Counted from the stretch's first letter, positions 1 through 10,518 are shown. The stretch: 38,415 nt of DNA from Stentor coeruleus (GCA_001970955.1 MPUH01000718.1:1-38415), one strand, 5' to 3'. The notes: generated from the letters alone by a model not told the origin. Made by a program: numbers and translations.

Positions 1-2
1 AT

Positions 3-2899
3 ATATGTCTTACATGCATAGCATCAAATGCAGAGCCTAGTACAATAGGTTGCATTTGTAAAGCAAATTACTACCTTTCATCAACTTTAACAAATACTAA
101 TGGATGCTCTTCTTGTCACTCTCATTNGCAAAGTACTACCTTTCAGCAACTTTAACAGATACTAATGGATGCTCTTCTTGCCACATTCATTGCTCAACAT
201 GCTCAGTTGCTAATGTTTGTGATACATGCATAACTACCAATGCGGAACCTAGTATAACAGGTTGCGTTTGTAAGGCAAAGTACTACCTTTCAACAACTTT
301 AACAGATACTAATGGATGCTCTTCTTGCCACATTCATTGCTCAACATGCTCACAAGCTGATGTTTGTGATACATGCATAACTACAAATGCAGAACCTAGT
401 ACAGCAGGTTGCGTTTGTAAAGCAAAGTACTATAATTCAACAACTTTAACAGTTACTAATGGATGTGCTCCTTGTCACAGTCATTGTTTAACTTGCACTA
501 AAGATAATGAATGTGAAATTTGTATTACTAATAATGCTCATCTTTATCTAATAGGCTGTGTTTGCGATGATGGATATTACGGTATTGACTTGATCAATGA
601 AAATTCATGCACAAAATGTCATGAAGAATGTAAAAAATGCAATGAAAATTTTCTCTGTATTAATTGTATAGCTGATAATGCTATTCCTCATTCCATTCAA
701 GGATGCAAATGCAAAGATGGTTTCTGGGGTATTTCTCTCACATCTCAAAACTCGTGTAACGAATGCAAAAGCGAGTGTAAAACTTGTGAAAATGAAACAA
801 AATGTCTAACCTGTAAAGCAATCAATGCTATTTTCCAAGAAGATGGTTCTTGTAGTTGTGGAGATGGTTTTTATTATGACTCTATACTTGAAACATGTTT
901 AAATTGTAATATAAATTGCTTAACATGTGAAGATAGTAAATCATGTTTAGCATGTAAAATTTTAGATGAAAACAACTTTTGTGTTTGTAGTGAAGGATAT
1001 TATACCAATTTAACAGAACCTAAAATATGTGAAAAATGCTCATCTGATTGTTTAATTTGCCTAAACTTAACTTCTTGTTCAGTCTGTAAATCTAAAATCG
1101 CTATTTTATCTCAAGGTAAATGTTCATGTCCAGAAAATTATTATTTTATAGAATCTGATGGTTCTTGTAAACATTGTTCAGAATTAAATATTTCTTGTAC
1201 TTTTACTGAATGTAATTCAGGATACTATTCTAATGAAACTAAATCATGTGAACCTTGCTCAAATTCTTGCCTTACTTGTTTATCAGCCACAAACTGCTTA
1301 ACTTGTATATCTAACAGCACATTAAATAATCAAAATATATGCGAATGCAATTTAGGATATCATTTAGATAATATTTGTGTAAGAACTTTATTCACAGCTA
1401 AAATCCTTGTTGATAATAACAATCTAATAACTCTTATTTTTTCAGAAAACTTACTAGAAGATTTAAAAGACAAAGATATTTTTGTTACTATAAATTCTAA
1501 TGATATATCTTATATTTTAAAAAAAATAAACGATTCTACATATACAATAAATGTGGAATCTTATAAAAAAAATCAACAACTAAACTTAGAAATTAATAAA
1601 GAATTGCTTTCTAAAACTCATTCTTTATTGGCAAATTATAAATTTTCTGCACAACTTTTTTATAATAATCAATTATCATTATTAGCAAAAATTGCTGTAA
1701 AAGCTAAAAATGCTAAGTCAATTGCAAAAAGTGGTACTACTGCTGGTGTTTCAGCATCACTTATTTTAAGTCTTTTGAATATGAACTTTAATTCTTTATT
1801 CGATTTTATCAACACAGCTGAGATGTTTTATGTGATTTATTTTTTCAATATTCAAAGAAGTAAAATACTTGAAAACTTTTTATTTGGTCTTAGAGTCCAA
1901 GATCTTTTACCAAGTATTTATGAAAAAACTTTTAGTCTAAAGTCTGGAACACAACTTAGTGAAAAATATCAAGAATTCGGATTTACATCTAATTTAGCTA
2001 TATTAAATGCTGGTTCTAATTTAACAACTATAACAATATTTATTGGGCTTTTACCATTTATTATAATTGCTTCTAGATTTAAATGTTTTGAAACAAAATT
2101 AACTAAAATGAGAGAATCATATAAATATAGTGTTTTTCTACGTTTTTGGCTACAATCTTACTTTGAACTTTTTATTATAGCATTTGTTGGTTTAGAGTTT
2201 ACAACTAATAATAACCCAGCTCAGACTTTTAATTTGTTTTTATGCACATTTTTTATTGTATTTTTTATTTAGTTATTCGGAATATCAGGTTTTATTGTGA
2301 TGATAAATTCAATAAGAATAAGGTGCAAACTTACAGACCAGGTTCAAATCAATGATTTCGAGTCGCGCTTTGGCACTTTTTTTGAAGAATTTCATTCCTC
2401 AGGAATTAAAAACTGGTTATTTTATGTATTGTTTATATTAAGAAGAACATTATTACTTATAGGAATATACGCTATCAGTTATGGTATTATACAACTCACA
2501 ATTGGAATAATATTTTCATTTGCTGTAAATACTATATAGGTACCTTTATATATTTATTTCATAAAACCTTTTCGATCTAAAACTCAAAACTTTTATCAAT
2601 TTATTAATGAAATTCTGATTGCAGCATATTATTGTATTCTTTTTGTTGAAGAATTAGATAATAATAAGGAGAGTTTGGAAACTTATTCTGATGCTTGTAT
2701 TTATGTTATAATTATATCTTGGGCTTTGAATATTGGGTTAAGTTCCATTATAAGTTTAATTTCGATTTTTATTAAAATCTACAGTTTTATAAAAAGAAGG
2801 AGCACTGTTGAGGTAAGAGATGCGCCATATATAATAAAAACTAAATCTGAAAACGGAATCAAGCAAAATAAAACTATTGATTTGGAAGAAGCAATATAA
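3..2899 (+). CDS. Cys-rich repeat multi-pass membrane protein, 5'-partial, gapped
   Basis: The gene enters from the left edge with no start codon. An N at 127 breaks it: the reading frame begins at position 3 before the N and shifts after it. After the gap the exons are 128-2257, 2273-2524 and 2540-2899, joined across two 15-nt introns (2258-2272 and 2525-2539), giving about 913 residues. The N-terminal two thirds consists of Cys-rich units of about 49 residues, for example CSSCHIHCSTC followed by GCVCKAKYY. These resemble the growth-factor-receptor/furin-like repeats common in ciliate surface proteins. The C-terminal third has about six or seven hydrophobic segments, including TTITIFIGLLPFIIIA and a long one in exon 2, then a short basic/acidic cytoplasmic tail. 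The first units are nearly identical at DNA level, which explains the gap. A surface receptor, adhesion or channel-like role is possible; no catalytic domain is visible. The exon joins are seen in the sequence; the function is unknown. Confidence 0.8.
63..568 (+). repeat. 147-nt in-frame tandem repeat (49-aa Cys-rich unit), interrupted by gap
   Basis: Units begin at 63, 128, 275 and 422 with GCAAAGTACTA or a close variant. The 128 to 275 and 275 to 422 distances are both 147 nt and those copies are nearly identical. The 63 to 128 distance is only 65 nt and contains the N at 127, so at least about 83 nt (or 83 plus whole units) are missing there. Units after 422 diverge quickly, which suggests recent duplication or gene conversion of the first units. 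Confidence 0.85.
127..127. other. Assembly gap (single N) in tandem repeat
   Basis: The reading frame and the 147-nt repeat phase both change here, consistent with at least about 83 missing bases. Confidence 0.9.
2258..2272 (+). other. 15-nt intron
   Basis: GTATTTTTTATTTAG. Removing it joins ...FFI to LFGISGFIV in the same frame, continuing a membrane segment. It has GTA at the 5' end, A at position 10 and TAG at the 3' end. Confidence 0.9.
2525..2539 (+). other. 15-nt intron
   Basis: GTAAATACTATATAG. Removing it joins ...FSFA to VPLYIYFIKPFRSK in frame and opens the reading frame through to the stop at 2899. Confidence 0.9.
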
Positions 2900-3170
2900 A
2901 TTTAGTTAGATAATATTTATAGATTTAAATATTTTATTATTTTTGTCTCATATTCGAATAATTTCATTTTCTACGAAAAAGGTTAAAAATTAACCATAAC
3001 AAGATTTTTTAGCCTAAATCTAAACCTTATATTATAAATTTTATACTATATCTCTCACAGCACTTTCTCAAAAACACTAAATTTCCTTTACATAAAAAAT
3101 TCAATCAAAATGCCTACACCCTAAAAACTATAACATCCAATCAATCATACCATGATCAATCATCTCTAAA

Positions 3171-3998
3171 CTAACTTAAAGGAAGATTAAGAAGAGTGGA
3201 ATTGTTTCCAGGAATGTACATAACCCCAGATGACCTAGAAAGTGTCACAGCAATTTTCTTAGAAGCTTCAAGTCTTCTCATTTCCAATATAGTTGTCCCA
3301 TATTTCTCATAAGCTTGTCTTAATAATTTCCCAGATTCAGCTTCTCCCTCAGCTTTAATAACAGCAGCTAAAGCTTCTTGTTCCATTTGTTGTACAACAT
3401 ATTTAGCTCTTTCAGCATCTTGTTGAGCAACTTGTTTTTGTTCACAGGCTGTTGTAAATTCTTTACCAAAAACTAAATGAGTTAAAGCAATATCTTCAAG
3501 GATTATATGAAATTCACTTGCACGTTGAGTTAATCTTTCACGAATTTCACGTGAGACATGCTCTCTGTGTGTTAAAAGTTGTTCAGCATTGTATTGGGCA
3601 ATTACGGATTTTAGAACTTCATTTGCGATTGATGGGAGGATTCTTTCATCATAATCACGGCCTAAGTTTAGATAGAGTGTATTTAGATATTCTGTTTCTG
3701 GACGATAGAGGATTCTTAGGTCTAGAGTTACGATTTGAAGATCTTTGGTCCCGGTTTTCGCGTTTATGACTTTAGGTGTTGTCCTGACTTCGAAGAGAAT
3801 TGGGTATTGGAGGACTGGGATTTTGAAATTTAACCCTTCAGAGTGGATTTTTGGTTTAAGGCCCGAGTACCTGTCAAAAATCAGAGCTCTTTGGCCACCA
3901 TCTACAACAAACAAGCATTGCCCCATAAAAAAGGAAATACCAGCTGCAGCCAAGCCGATCCTGCCAAGATTAGTAAGTCCTGATTCAAGAAAGTTCAT
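3171..3998 (-). CDS. PHB1: Prohibitin-1 (PHB1-type)
   Basis: A 275-residue protein of the SPFH/band-7 family; human PHB1 is 272. A hydrophobic N-terminal anchor (about residues 10-30, GLAAAGISFFMGQCLFVV) is followed by the prohibitin core. PHB1-diagnostic stretches are visible: FDRYSGL, TGTKDLQIVTLDLRILYRP, GRDYDERILPSIANEVLKSV, LTHLVFGKEFT and KQVAQQDAERAKYVV, then the C-terminal coiled coil EALAAVIKAEGEAESGKLL. Prohibitin-1 assembles with prohibitin-2 into ring complexes in the mitochondrial inner membrane that scaffold proteases and cristae; that is family knowledge. The start is taken at the ATG at 3998; the frame is open two codons further up but only from a TTG. It is divergently arranged with the coiled-coil gene at 4122, leaving about 123 nt between the two starts. 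The sense 5' flank is C-rich and G-poor, as for its neighbours. Confidence 0.95.
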   Translation of the reverse strand: MNFLESGLTNLGRIGLAAAGISFFMGQCLFVVDGGQRALIFDRYSGLKPKIHSEGLNFKIPVLQYPILFEVRTTPKVINAKTGTKDLQIVTLDLRILYRPETEYLNTLYLNLGRDYDERILPSIANEVLKSVIAQYNAEQLLTHREHVSREIRERLTQRASEFHIILEDIALTHLVFGKEFTTACEQKQVAQQDAERAKYVVQQMEQEALAAVIKAEGEAESGKLLRQAYEKYGTTILEMRRLEASKKIAVTLSRSSGVMYIPGNNSTLLNLPLS

Positions 3999-4121
3999 GA
4001 GCAAATTATTACCATTAAAGACCTCAAGTTTTAATAATAAAATTCCAAAACACTTATCATTACAATATAAACCAATCTAAGCTTGTGCCTTGAAATAAAA
4101 ATAAACAATTAATATTTATAT

Positions 4122-4772
4122 ATGGAAGAAAATATCCTTCGTTGTGTTAGGCAAATGTCGCCAAAAAAAGAGAGCTACCCTTTAAATGCGAAAATCTTAG
4201 AAGAAAACTTCAGATCCTGGACTCCTAAAATTTATTACTCTGATCATTATATTCTAAATCCTTCAAAATCATACTTGTCGAAAACAAAAAAAGTGTATCA
4301 AAGACTGTTAGAAACTCCTAATACTTCAAAATTAGCAAGTGATGATAAAAATGATTTAACAGAAAAACAATACTCAAGCCCACTGAAATCTGAGTTTGGG
4401 TTATCATCAACAGCTCAAACCCTTTGTTCTCCAACAAAATGCAAAATGTCCCAAGATGACTACTTGAAAAAAGTCCAAGATCTAGAATCAGAAAACCAAA
4501 AATACATCGACTTCTATAACTCTGAAATCCGTCGCCACCTCTTAGAAAAAGTAACATCAACATAGAAACAATGGGCTGAAACTTCAGAAAAGCTAAAATT
4601 GTCTCTTAATAAAACCCAAGATATCATCAAAACAGAAGAAATCTATAAAGAAAACCATCAAATTAAAGAAGAATTCCGATTATACAAAGACCAAGCTGAA
4701 AAAACTATCCAAAACTTAAAAACCGAAGTCGACCGTTTATCAAAAATGCTTGAAAACATATCCCCAAAATAA
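4122..4772 (+). CDS. Small coiled-coil protein, unknown function
   Basis: A 211-residue protein encoded by two exons, 4122-4550 and 4566-4772, separated by a 15-nt intron whose TAG would otherwise stop the frame. The N-terminal 110 residues are Ser/Lys-rich and probably disordered. From about residue 110 to the end it is heptad-like: DDYLKKVQDLESENQKYIDFYNSEI, then across the splice EKKQWAETSEKLKLSLNKTQDIIK and later KTIQNLKTEVDRLSKML. No domain family is recognised. Ciliates have many such coiled-coil proteins in cortex, basal bodies or cilia, but nothing here shows location. The next gene starts only 42 nt after its stop, on the same strand. Confidence 0.8.
4551..4565 (+). other. 15-nt intron
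   Basis: GTAACATCAACATAG. Its removal joins LLEK to KQWAETSEKL in frame and extends a coiled coil to the TAA at 4770-4772. Confidence 0.9.
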
Positions 4773-4814
4773 TAGTCAATACTTTTTTTAGATAAAATAA
4801 AAATCAGGATAATT

Positions 4815-5248
4815 ATGGCATCAAAGCATAACAAACACTCTTCAATATCAACAAAGTATCAAGATAAACCTATAGGAAAACTCATGGCTTATTTACATAA
4901 TGATACTTCTATTGATAAAGCGACATATGATAAGTCTAAAATGGATCGGTTAATTGAGACTAATAAAAAACATGAATTAGTTTTAAAAGAACAAAAAATT
5001 ATCAGAATTGTTACAGAAAAAAGAAGGTATGTACAAGAAAGTTGGGAAAAATGCTATAAGGATGAAGTGATGGTGTTTTATGAGAAAAAGAAAATGTATG
5101 ATGTGGCTGCTGTAAAAATACAGAAAATTGTTAAGGGGTTTTTGGTTAGGATTAAAGTGGATCCGATGCTTTTAAAAATGAGGGAAGAAAATTGTGATGT
5201 TATTGTAAAAGAAAGGGTTAATGTAGAGATTTGAATATTTTTATTTTA
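4815..5248 (+). CDS. IQ-motif protein, N-terminal fragment ending at an assembly gap
   Basis: The frame starts at ATG 4815 and encodes a Lys-rich protein with an IQ-like motif at about residues 98-113 (AAVKIQKIVKGFLVRI), the usual calmodulin-binding signature. As assembled it stops at 5234 after 139 residues, just before the N at 5249. The last 62 bases before the divergence (about 5150-5211) recur exactly after the N (5251-5312), where the same protein frame continues into a second IQ-like helix. I read 5212-5248 as an erroneous or alternative contig tail and this as the first exon of the gene ending at 6760. The alternative is that this is a genuine short paralogue with its own stop: its 3' end turns G-rich, as other gene ends do here. 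Confidence 0.65.
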
Positions 5249-5249
5249 N
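5249..5249. other. Assembly gap (single N) with duplicated flanks
   Basis: 62 bases ending at 5211 recur exactly at 5251-5312. The first copy then diverges for about 37 bases up to the N. It interrupts the IQ-motif gene. Confidence 0.85.
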
Positions 5250-5250
5250 G

Positions 5251-6760
5251 GATTAAAGTGGATCCGATGCTTTTAAAAATGAGGGAAGAAAATTGTGATG
5301 TTATTGTAAAAGATCTTCGTAAACAAACTGACTTCTGCATGTTAACCCTTGGAACTAACACAATTCCAGTAATTTTTACATAGGCAGTCAAGTTAATCCA
5401 AAACGCATATCGCCGCTATTTATTTAGAAAAAAACTCTACACAATGCATCTTTGCTATCTCAACTACCTCAAAGAAAGAGAAGAAATTATCTGCAACTAC
5501 CTAAGAATCGTCCTCAGGACTTTCTCAAGTAAACTTAAAAAGTCCCAACTAGAATTTTTCCGATATCGAGTTGTTAGACTTGAACAAATAAAAAGAAACC
5601 TCGCTATACTTGTAGTCAAAAAAATATGGAAATCTAAAAAATTCACAGTAAAAATAATCAAAGAAAAGTTCATCAGGATAAAAAGACGTAAAGCTGCAAT
5701 GCAAAATAAAGAAGCTTATGAGAAATACTTAGCCTCAATAGGTGGAGGGAAAAAAGATATTGTAAAAAAACAAGTCGATAATGAGTCAAAAGAGTCAAAT
5801 GAGAGTCCTGATGATAAAAAAGAAGAAAAACAAGGAGAAAACAAAGAAGAAAACCCTGAAGAGGATGAAGAATACAAAGAAGCCCAGAGGATAAAAGATA
5901 TCATCGAACAGAAAATCAAAGAAAAAGTCGCGATGAGTAAACTTGCATATGCTTTGACTATTGACACAAAGCCTAAAGTGATATTTCCGTTAATGCAAGA
6001 AAAAGCTTTAAATGAATCTTTAGATGTTGATGCTCTTCAAAGTAAACTATTCCACATGACAGCATCAAATTTTGCTAAAGGTCGCTGTTTAACAAGGTCA
6101 AAAGGTGAAACAACTCGTAATTACATGATTTCATCACCTAGACCAGTAAGTCAAAGAAAATATATAGACAAAGCAATACTACCACCTTTATGGCTTCTTC
6201 AACCTCCATCAGTACCTTTAACTCCAGCATTACCTGTAAATATACGCATAGCAGAAAATGAGGGTTTTCTTGAATCAACGATAAGTTCTCAAAATAAAAC
6301 TGAACCTCCAGTTATTCCTGATTGGAAAAAACGTGAATTCGAACGACTTGAACAAAAAAAACAAGCGAGAAAATTCAAGAAAATGCAATTAGATTTTATT
6401 AACTCTCAAGAAATCACATCTGAAGTTAAAAGAATAACAAGAGAAATCAAACCTAGGGAAAGGAATAATCATTGGATACCAGTCGCTAGAAGGTTTTCTA
6501 ATTATGTTACTGGAGTAGATAATTCATCGTATATACCAGCAAAATGGACCCCATTACCTTTAAATAAACGTATACTTAGTACTGCTATGACTACTATAAG
6601 CACACGTGGGCAGAATAGCCCTATAACTCCACAATGTAATATTGATATTGAGGCAATAAGCTTTTCAGATAGTGTTAGACAAAGGAAATTCTTTAGAGAA
6701 CATATTGCAAATTCTGATTCACCTTCGACAAAAGAACACTCTGGGAATTTGATTCTATAA
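5251..6760 (+). CDS. IQ-motif protein, main and C-terminal part
   Basis: The frame is open from the start of the duplicated segment at 5251. It runs through KDLRKQTDFCMLTLGTNTIP, crosses a 15-nt intron (5369-5383), and continues as AVKLIQNAYRRYLFRKKL, a second IQ-like motif, to the stop at 6758-6760. The product is basic and charged. It has a mixed-charge low-complexity stretch (about 5770-5890, rich in Lys/Glu) and a C-terminal half with no recognised fold. Calmodulin binding is a reasonable inference from the IQ motifs. No motor, kinase or channel domain is visible, so a cytoskeletal or scaffold role would be a guess. There is no start codon here of its own: the gene most likely begins at 4815 and is interrupted only by the gap artefact. 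Confidence 0.75.
5369..5383 (+). other. 15-nt intron
   Basis: GTAATTTTTACATAG. Removing it joins GTNTIP to AVKLIQNAYRRYLF in frame; left in, the frame stops at its TAG. Confidence 0.88.
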
Positions 6761-7062
6761 TTAATAATAGTTATAGGTTTTTTAGTTTTATATAAGCTTT
6801 GTATAAAAGGTAGGATTTAGGATTGGGCTTATGCTTATTTAATAGAGAGATAGAGATTTTTAATTTAGGATTTTATAATAGAGAATATGAAAATATATAG
6901 ATTTCACTAGGGATTGTATATTTATCTACTACAACTCCTAGATTAAATCCTCACACCTAACCCTATATTTTCCAACCTATTTTTTATCTGTTTCCAAAAA
7001 ACATTTCCAATCTACAAAACCCAACTCCTCCCATTTTCTAAAAATCGCTAAGTTAATGCTAA
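6761..7062. other. Convergent intergenic region, no gene seen
   Basis: It lies between the 3' ends of the IQ gene (+) and the carboxylase gene (-). The + strand is G-rich/C-poor up to about 6900 and C-rich/G-poor after about 6915. I see no ORF, repeat or RNA gene. Confidence 0.7.
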
Positions 7063-9039
7063 CTACTCAATTTCAAACAATAACTGATCAACTTGGACAC
7101 TTTGTCCAGCCTTAACATGAACTTTCTTAACAACTCCAGGCCTTTCAGCTTTAAGTACATTTCTCATCTTCATAGCTTCTAATATGGCTAATTCCTGACC
7201 AATTTCAACCTTTGCTCCTTCAGCTACAGCAACTGAAATGACAGCTCCAGGCATAGGAGCTAAGAATTCTCCTTTACTAGCTGTATCAGCATCTCCAGTA
7301 TCACAATACTTAGACAACTCATATTGATTAGGTGTCAAAATATCAACCTTAAAGAAGTTACCTTGATAAGAAATATGATATCCTGAATGTGTATGGTCAT
7401 AAAACTGAACATGCATGGTAGTATTATTAACTTTTCCACTAATAAGAGGAGAAGTATTATCCCAACAAACTTCTGTATTAACTTCAACTTCATTACCTTC
7501 AGCACTTAATGGGACAACAACAGTTTTTCCTTGTTCATTTTTCTGTACACCAAAATATTCTTTATTAAGTTTGATAACATATGGAGTCCAAGGAGCATTA
7601 TGAACAGAGAATTTACTAGTGGTTTCTTTCATAGATGAAGCAAAACCGGCAAGGTTCATTTTTTGTTCTAAGTTCAAAGGTTCTGGCTTAAAACCTTGAG
7701 GGTAAGTTTCAGCAATGAATTTTGTTGAGTAGCTTCCTGAGACGAATTTAGGCTGTCTTAGGACATCTCTGCAAAAAGATACATTGTGTCCAAGACCTCT
7801 TATAACATAAGTGTCTAAAGCATCTTTCATTAATTCAATAGCTGCTGTTCTGTCTTTACCCCAGGTAATAGTTTTAGATATAAGTGGGTCATAATACATT
7901 GAGATTTCATCACCTTCACGAACACCAGTATCAATTCTGATATCTTTATGCTTTGGTTCTCTATATTTAAGCAGATGTCCAATACTTGGTAAAAAGCCTC
8001 TGTATGGGTCTTCAGCATAAACTCTTGATTCTAAAGCATGTCCTTTAATATTTATCTGGTCTTGGGTTACTGAAAGTTTCTTTCCTGATGCGACATTAAT
8101 CATTTCTTCTACAAGATCAAGTCCTGTGATTTGTTCAGTTATTGGATGTTCAACTTGAAGCCTTGTGTTCATTTCTAAGAAGTACCAATGCTTATGTTTA
8201 TCAACCATAAATTCTACAGTTCCTGATGTTTCATATTGAACTGCTCTTGCTAGGGCTACAGCTTGTTCACCCATTTTCTTTCTTGTTTCAGGATCAATAA
8301 AAGGACTTGGGGCTTCTTCTAAGACTTTTTGATTCCTTCTTTGAATTGAACATTCTCTTTCTGGTAAATATACAATGTTTCCGAATTTGTCTCCTAGGAT
8401 ATTCACTTCAATATGTCTTGGCTCTTCGATGTACTTTTCCATTAAAATCCTATCATCACCAAAGGAAGATAAAGACTCTTCTTTAGCTGTTTTGAAATTC
8501 TGCACGCATTCTTTATCATTGTATGCGATTCTCATACCTTTACCACCACCTCCAGCAGAGGCTTTGATCATAACAGGGTATCCAATAGAATTAGCAATTC
8601 TAAGAATATCCTCATTATTATTAGGTACCTCACCAATATAACCAGGTATAAGATTGACACCAGCATTTTTGGCAAGTTTTTTCGAGTTGATTTTATCGCC
8701 CATCTCTTCAATAGCTTTTTTCTTCGGCCCAATAAAAATAATTTTGTTATGGTCAAGAAGATCCATGAATCTAAAGTTCTCCGATAAGAAACCATATCCT
8801 GGATGTACTGCATCTACCTTATTATCTACACAGACTTGAAGGATTTTATTCATATCAAGATAACTTTTAGATGTTGGAGGAGGGCCAATTAGGACTGCTC
8901 TATCGGCCATTTGAACGTGCATGGACTTTCTGTCTGCCTCAGAATAGACTGAAACAGTCTCAATTCCCATTTTCCTTGCGGTTTTGATTACTCTACAAGC
9001 GATCTCACCTCGGTTTGCGATCAAAATGCGCTTGATCAT
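7063..9039 (-). CDS. PCCA: Propionyl-CoA carboxylase alpha subunit (biotin carboxylase + biotinyl domain)
   Basis: A 658-residue biotin-dependent carboxylase subunit. The N-terminal biotin carboxylase domain (about 1-450) has IKRILIANRGEIACRV, HPGYGFLSEN, the ATP-grasp glycine loop ASAGGGGKGM, ERECSIQRRNQK, EMNTRLQVEHPITE and the GHALESRVYAEDP stretch. The biotinyl domain is at the C-terminus, with EAMKM and the biotinylated Lys at residue 624, 34 residues from the end. FLPSIG-x-L, YYDPLISK, ALDTYVIRG and STKFIAETYPQGF favour the propionyl-CoA enzyme over methylcrotonyl- or acetyl-CoA carboxylase. It carboxylates propionyl-CoA to methylmalonyl-CoA together with a beta subunit, normally in the mitochondrial matrix. 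The BC domain starts at residue 2, with an in-frame stop just upstream of the ATG, so no N-terminal targeting peptide is visible. No beta subunit lies in the window. Confidence 0.92.
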   Translation of the reverse strand: MIKRILIANRGEIACRVIKTARKMGIETVSVYSEADRKSMHVQMADRAVLIGPPPTSKSYLDMNKILQVCVDNKVDAVHPGYGFLSENFRFMDLLDHNKIIFIGPKKKAIEEMGDKINSKKLAKNAGVNLIPGYIGEVPNNNEDILRIANSIGYPVMIKASAGGGGKGMRIAYNDKECVQNFKTAKEESLSSFGDDRILMEKYIEEPRHIEVNILGDKFGNIVYLPERECSIQRRNQKVLEEAPSPFIDPETRKKMGEQAVALARAVQYETSGTVEFMVDKHKHWYFLEMNTRLQVEHPITEQITGLDLVEEMINVASGKKLSVTQDQINIKGHALESRVYAEDPYRGFLPSIGHLLKYREPKHKDIRIDTGVREGDEISMYYDPLISKTITWGKDRTAAIELMKDALDTYVIRGLGHNVSFCRDVLRQPKFVSGSYSTKFIAETYPQGFKPEPLNLEQKMNLAGFASSMKETTSKFSVHNAPWTPYVIKLNKEYFGVQKNEQGKTVVVPLSAEGNEVEVNTEVCWDNTSPLISGKVNNTTMHVQFYDHTHSGYHISYQGNFFKVDILTPNQYELSKYCDTGDADTASKGEFLAPMPGAVISVAVAEGAKVEIGQELAILEAMKMRNVLKAERPGVVKKVHVKAGQSVQVDQLLFEIE

Positions 9040-10518
9040 TATTATAACTCATTTTCACCATTCAAATTAGAGCAATGCCTATAAGAGATTAGAAGCTTAT
9101 TAGACTAATATGACAAAGACTTAGAATTATCTTGGATAAAGGATGTGTTTAGAGGATTATTATAAGAAATAGTAAAGTGGAGAGAAAAAAGCTTTAGCTT
9201 TTGTCAGAATATTTAGAAAATATAAGGGATTATTGAGAAAAAGAGGAAGGGTTTTGCTTTTTTGGTGTTATTTTAGGAGACCAAGTTGGAGGTTTGGGTT
9301 GAAGGAAAATAAATGGTTTGTCCTAGAAAGTTTTCTATGACGCATTTACCATTTTTCAGTATACAAATCGAAGTCTTCATAGTTTTAGACTACATGAAAG
9401 GCTTTTTTATGCTTATAGATAGTTTTTGTTTTATTACAGTATAGTTGTTTGATTTGATTGTATTTATTATAAGATTTAGATTCATTGTATCAATAAATCT
9501 ATTCTTACTGATATAAAATATATATTAAATATACTGATTTATTGGATATATAGATATAATAAATGTTTTAGCCCGTATATATAAATTTATTGATCTCTAA
9601 TGGCTGATATTAGTTTTTGTTGGCCTTTACAACATTAGGACTTTTCTGAACTTTAAATAATAAAATATCAGAACTACCATTAATGTAAGGTAGGCTAAAC
9701 TTTTTGGCAAGATGAAATTTTAGGATTTTTTGTGGGATTTGTTGTAGAAAATAATGTTTTTTATGTTGTGGTTGTATGCTTTTGCCTATTTTGGAGGGAA
9801 ATTTTTTGGGATGTGGGTAGTTTAGAGAGAGATTTGATAGTGTAGGAGGAATAATTTTGTGTAGAAATTGGAATGGTATGGGGATTTTGGAAGGCTTATG
9901 GGTAAAGTGGTAATTTGTTATGGCGAAAAGCAAAATTTTAGGTGATTTTAGAAAGAGAGGTAATTTTATAAAGAGAGATGAATTTATATTGGAATAAGTT
10001 TATATATGATTTCGAGTTATATAAGTTAGATATTGATTATATCGAACAGTTTTATTTGAAAATAAGTTTACTTAATATCTAGATAAGATTTTAAACTAGT
10101 TTTTGTTGACAGAATTGGCTGAATTAAAAGTGTCAACAAAAAAACGGGTATTCATCAAGGTTGACCTAAAAAATATTACATATATTTTTTCTAGATTCAA
10201 CTTTTTATATTATTATAACTCTAATTGCATTATATTATCATATTAAAGCATTACTATCAAACTTTAAACGCATTAAAAAATACTATATAATCACACCATT
10301 TATCTATTATTTTTTATTATATTACACAACTATATATATGTTTATTTCTCATTATAATCTTTATTTTAAACTAAAACATATAAAACCATATCTGTTATCC
10401 TATAAACACATCTACCACTATAAATCCTATTTTCATAAAAATACTCACAACTTTTTTACCCAAAAAACCTTTAAAATCTTCAAATAACATCATTCAAATA
10501 AATAATTATCTTAACATC
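9040..10518. other. Long intergenic region with one perfect inverted repeat
   Basis: A 1.48-kb gap between two minus-strand genes. The + strand is G-rich/C-poor up to about 10100 (9121-9180: 15 G, 1 C) and G-poor/C-rich after it (10381-10440: 1 G, 14 C). The only long frame (9610-9933, -) has no ATG and is Pro/Lys/His-rich from skewed composition, so I do not call it. The inverted repeat at 10100-10142 lies close to the composition switch. Confidence 0.7.
10100..10142. repeat. Perfect 12-bp inverted repeat, 19-nt loop
   Basis: The left arm TTTTTGTTGACA (10100-10111) and right arm TGTCAACAAAAA (10131-10142) are exact reverse complements. It would form a hairpin in DNA or in a minus- or plus-strand transcript. 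It sits where G-rich sequence gives way to C-rich sequence between the PCC-alpha promoter side and the CDPK 3' side. The function is unknown. Confidence 0.8.

Noticed and set aside
9610..9933. 107-codon minus-strand open frame
   Set aside because: It has no ATG, a Pro/Lys/His-rich translation caused by the C-rich sense composition of a promoter flank, and no domain.
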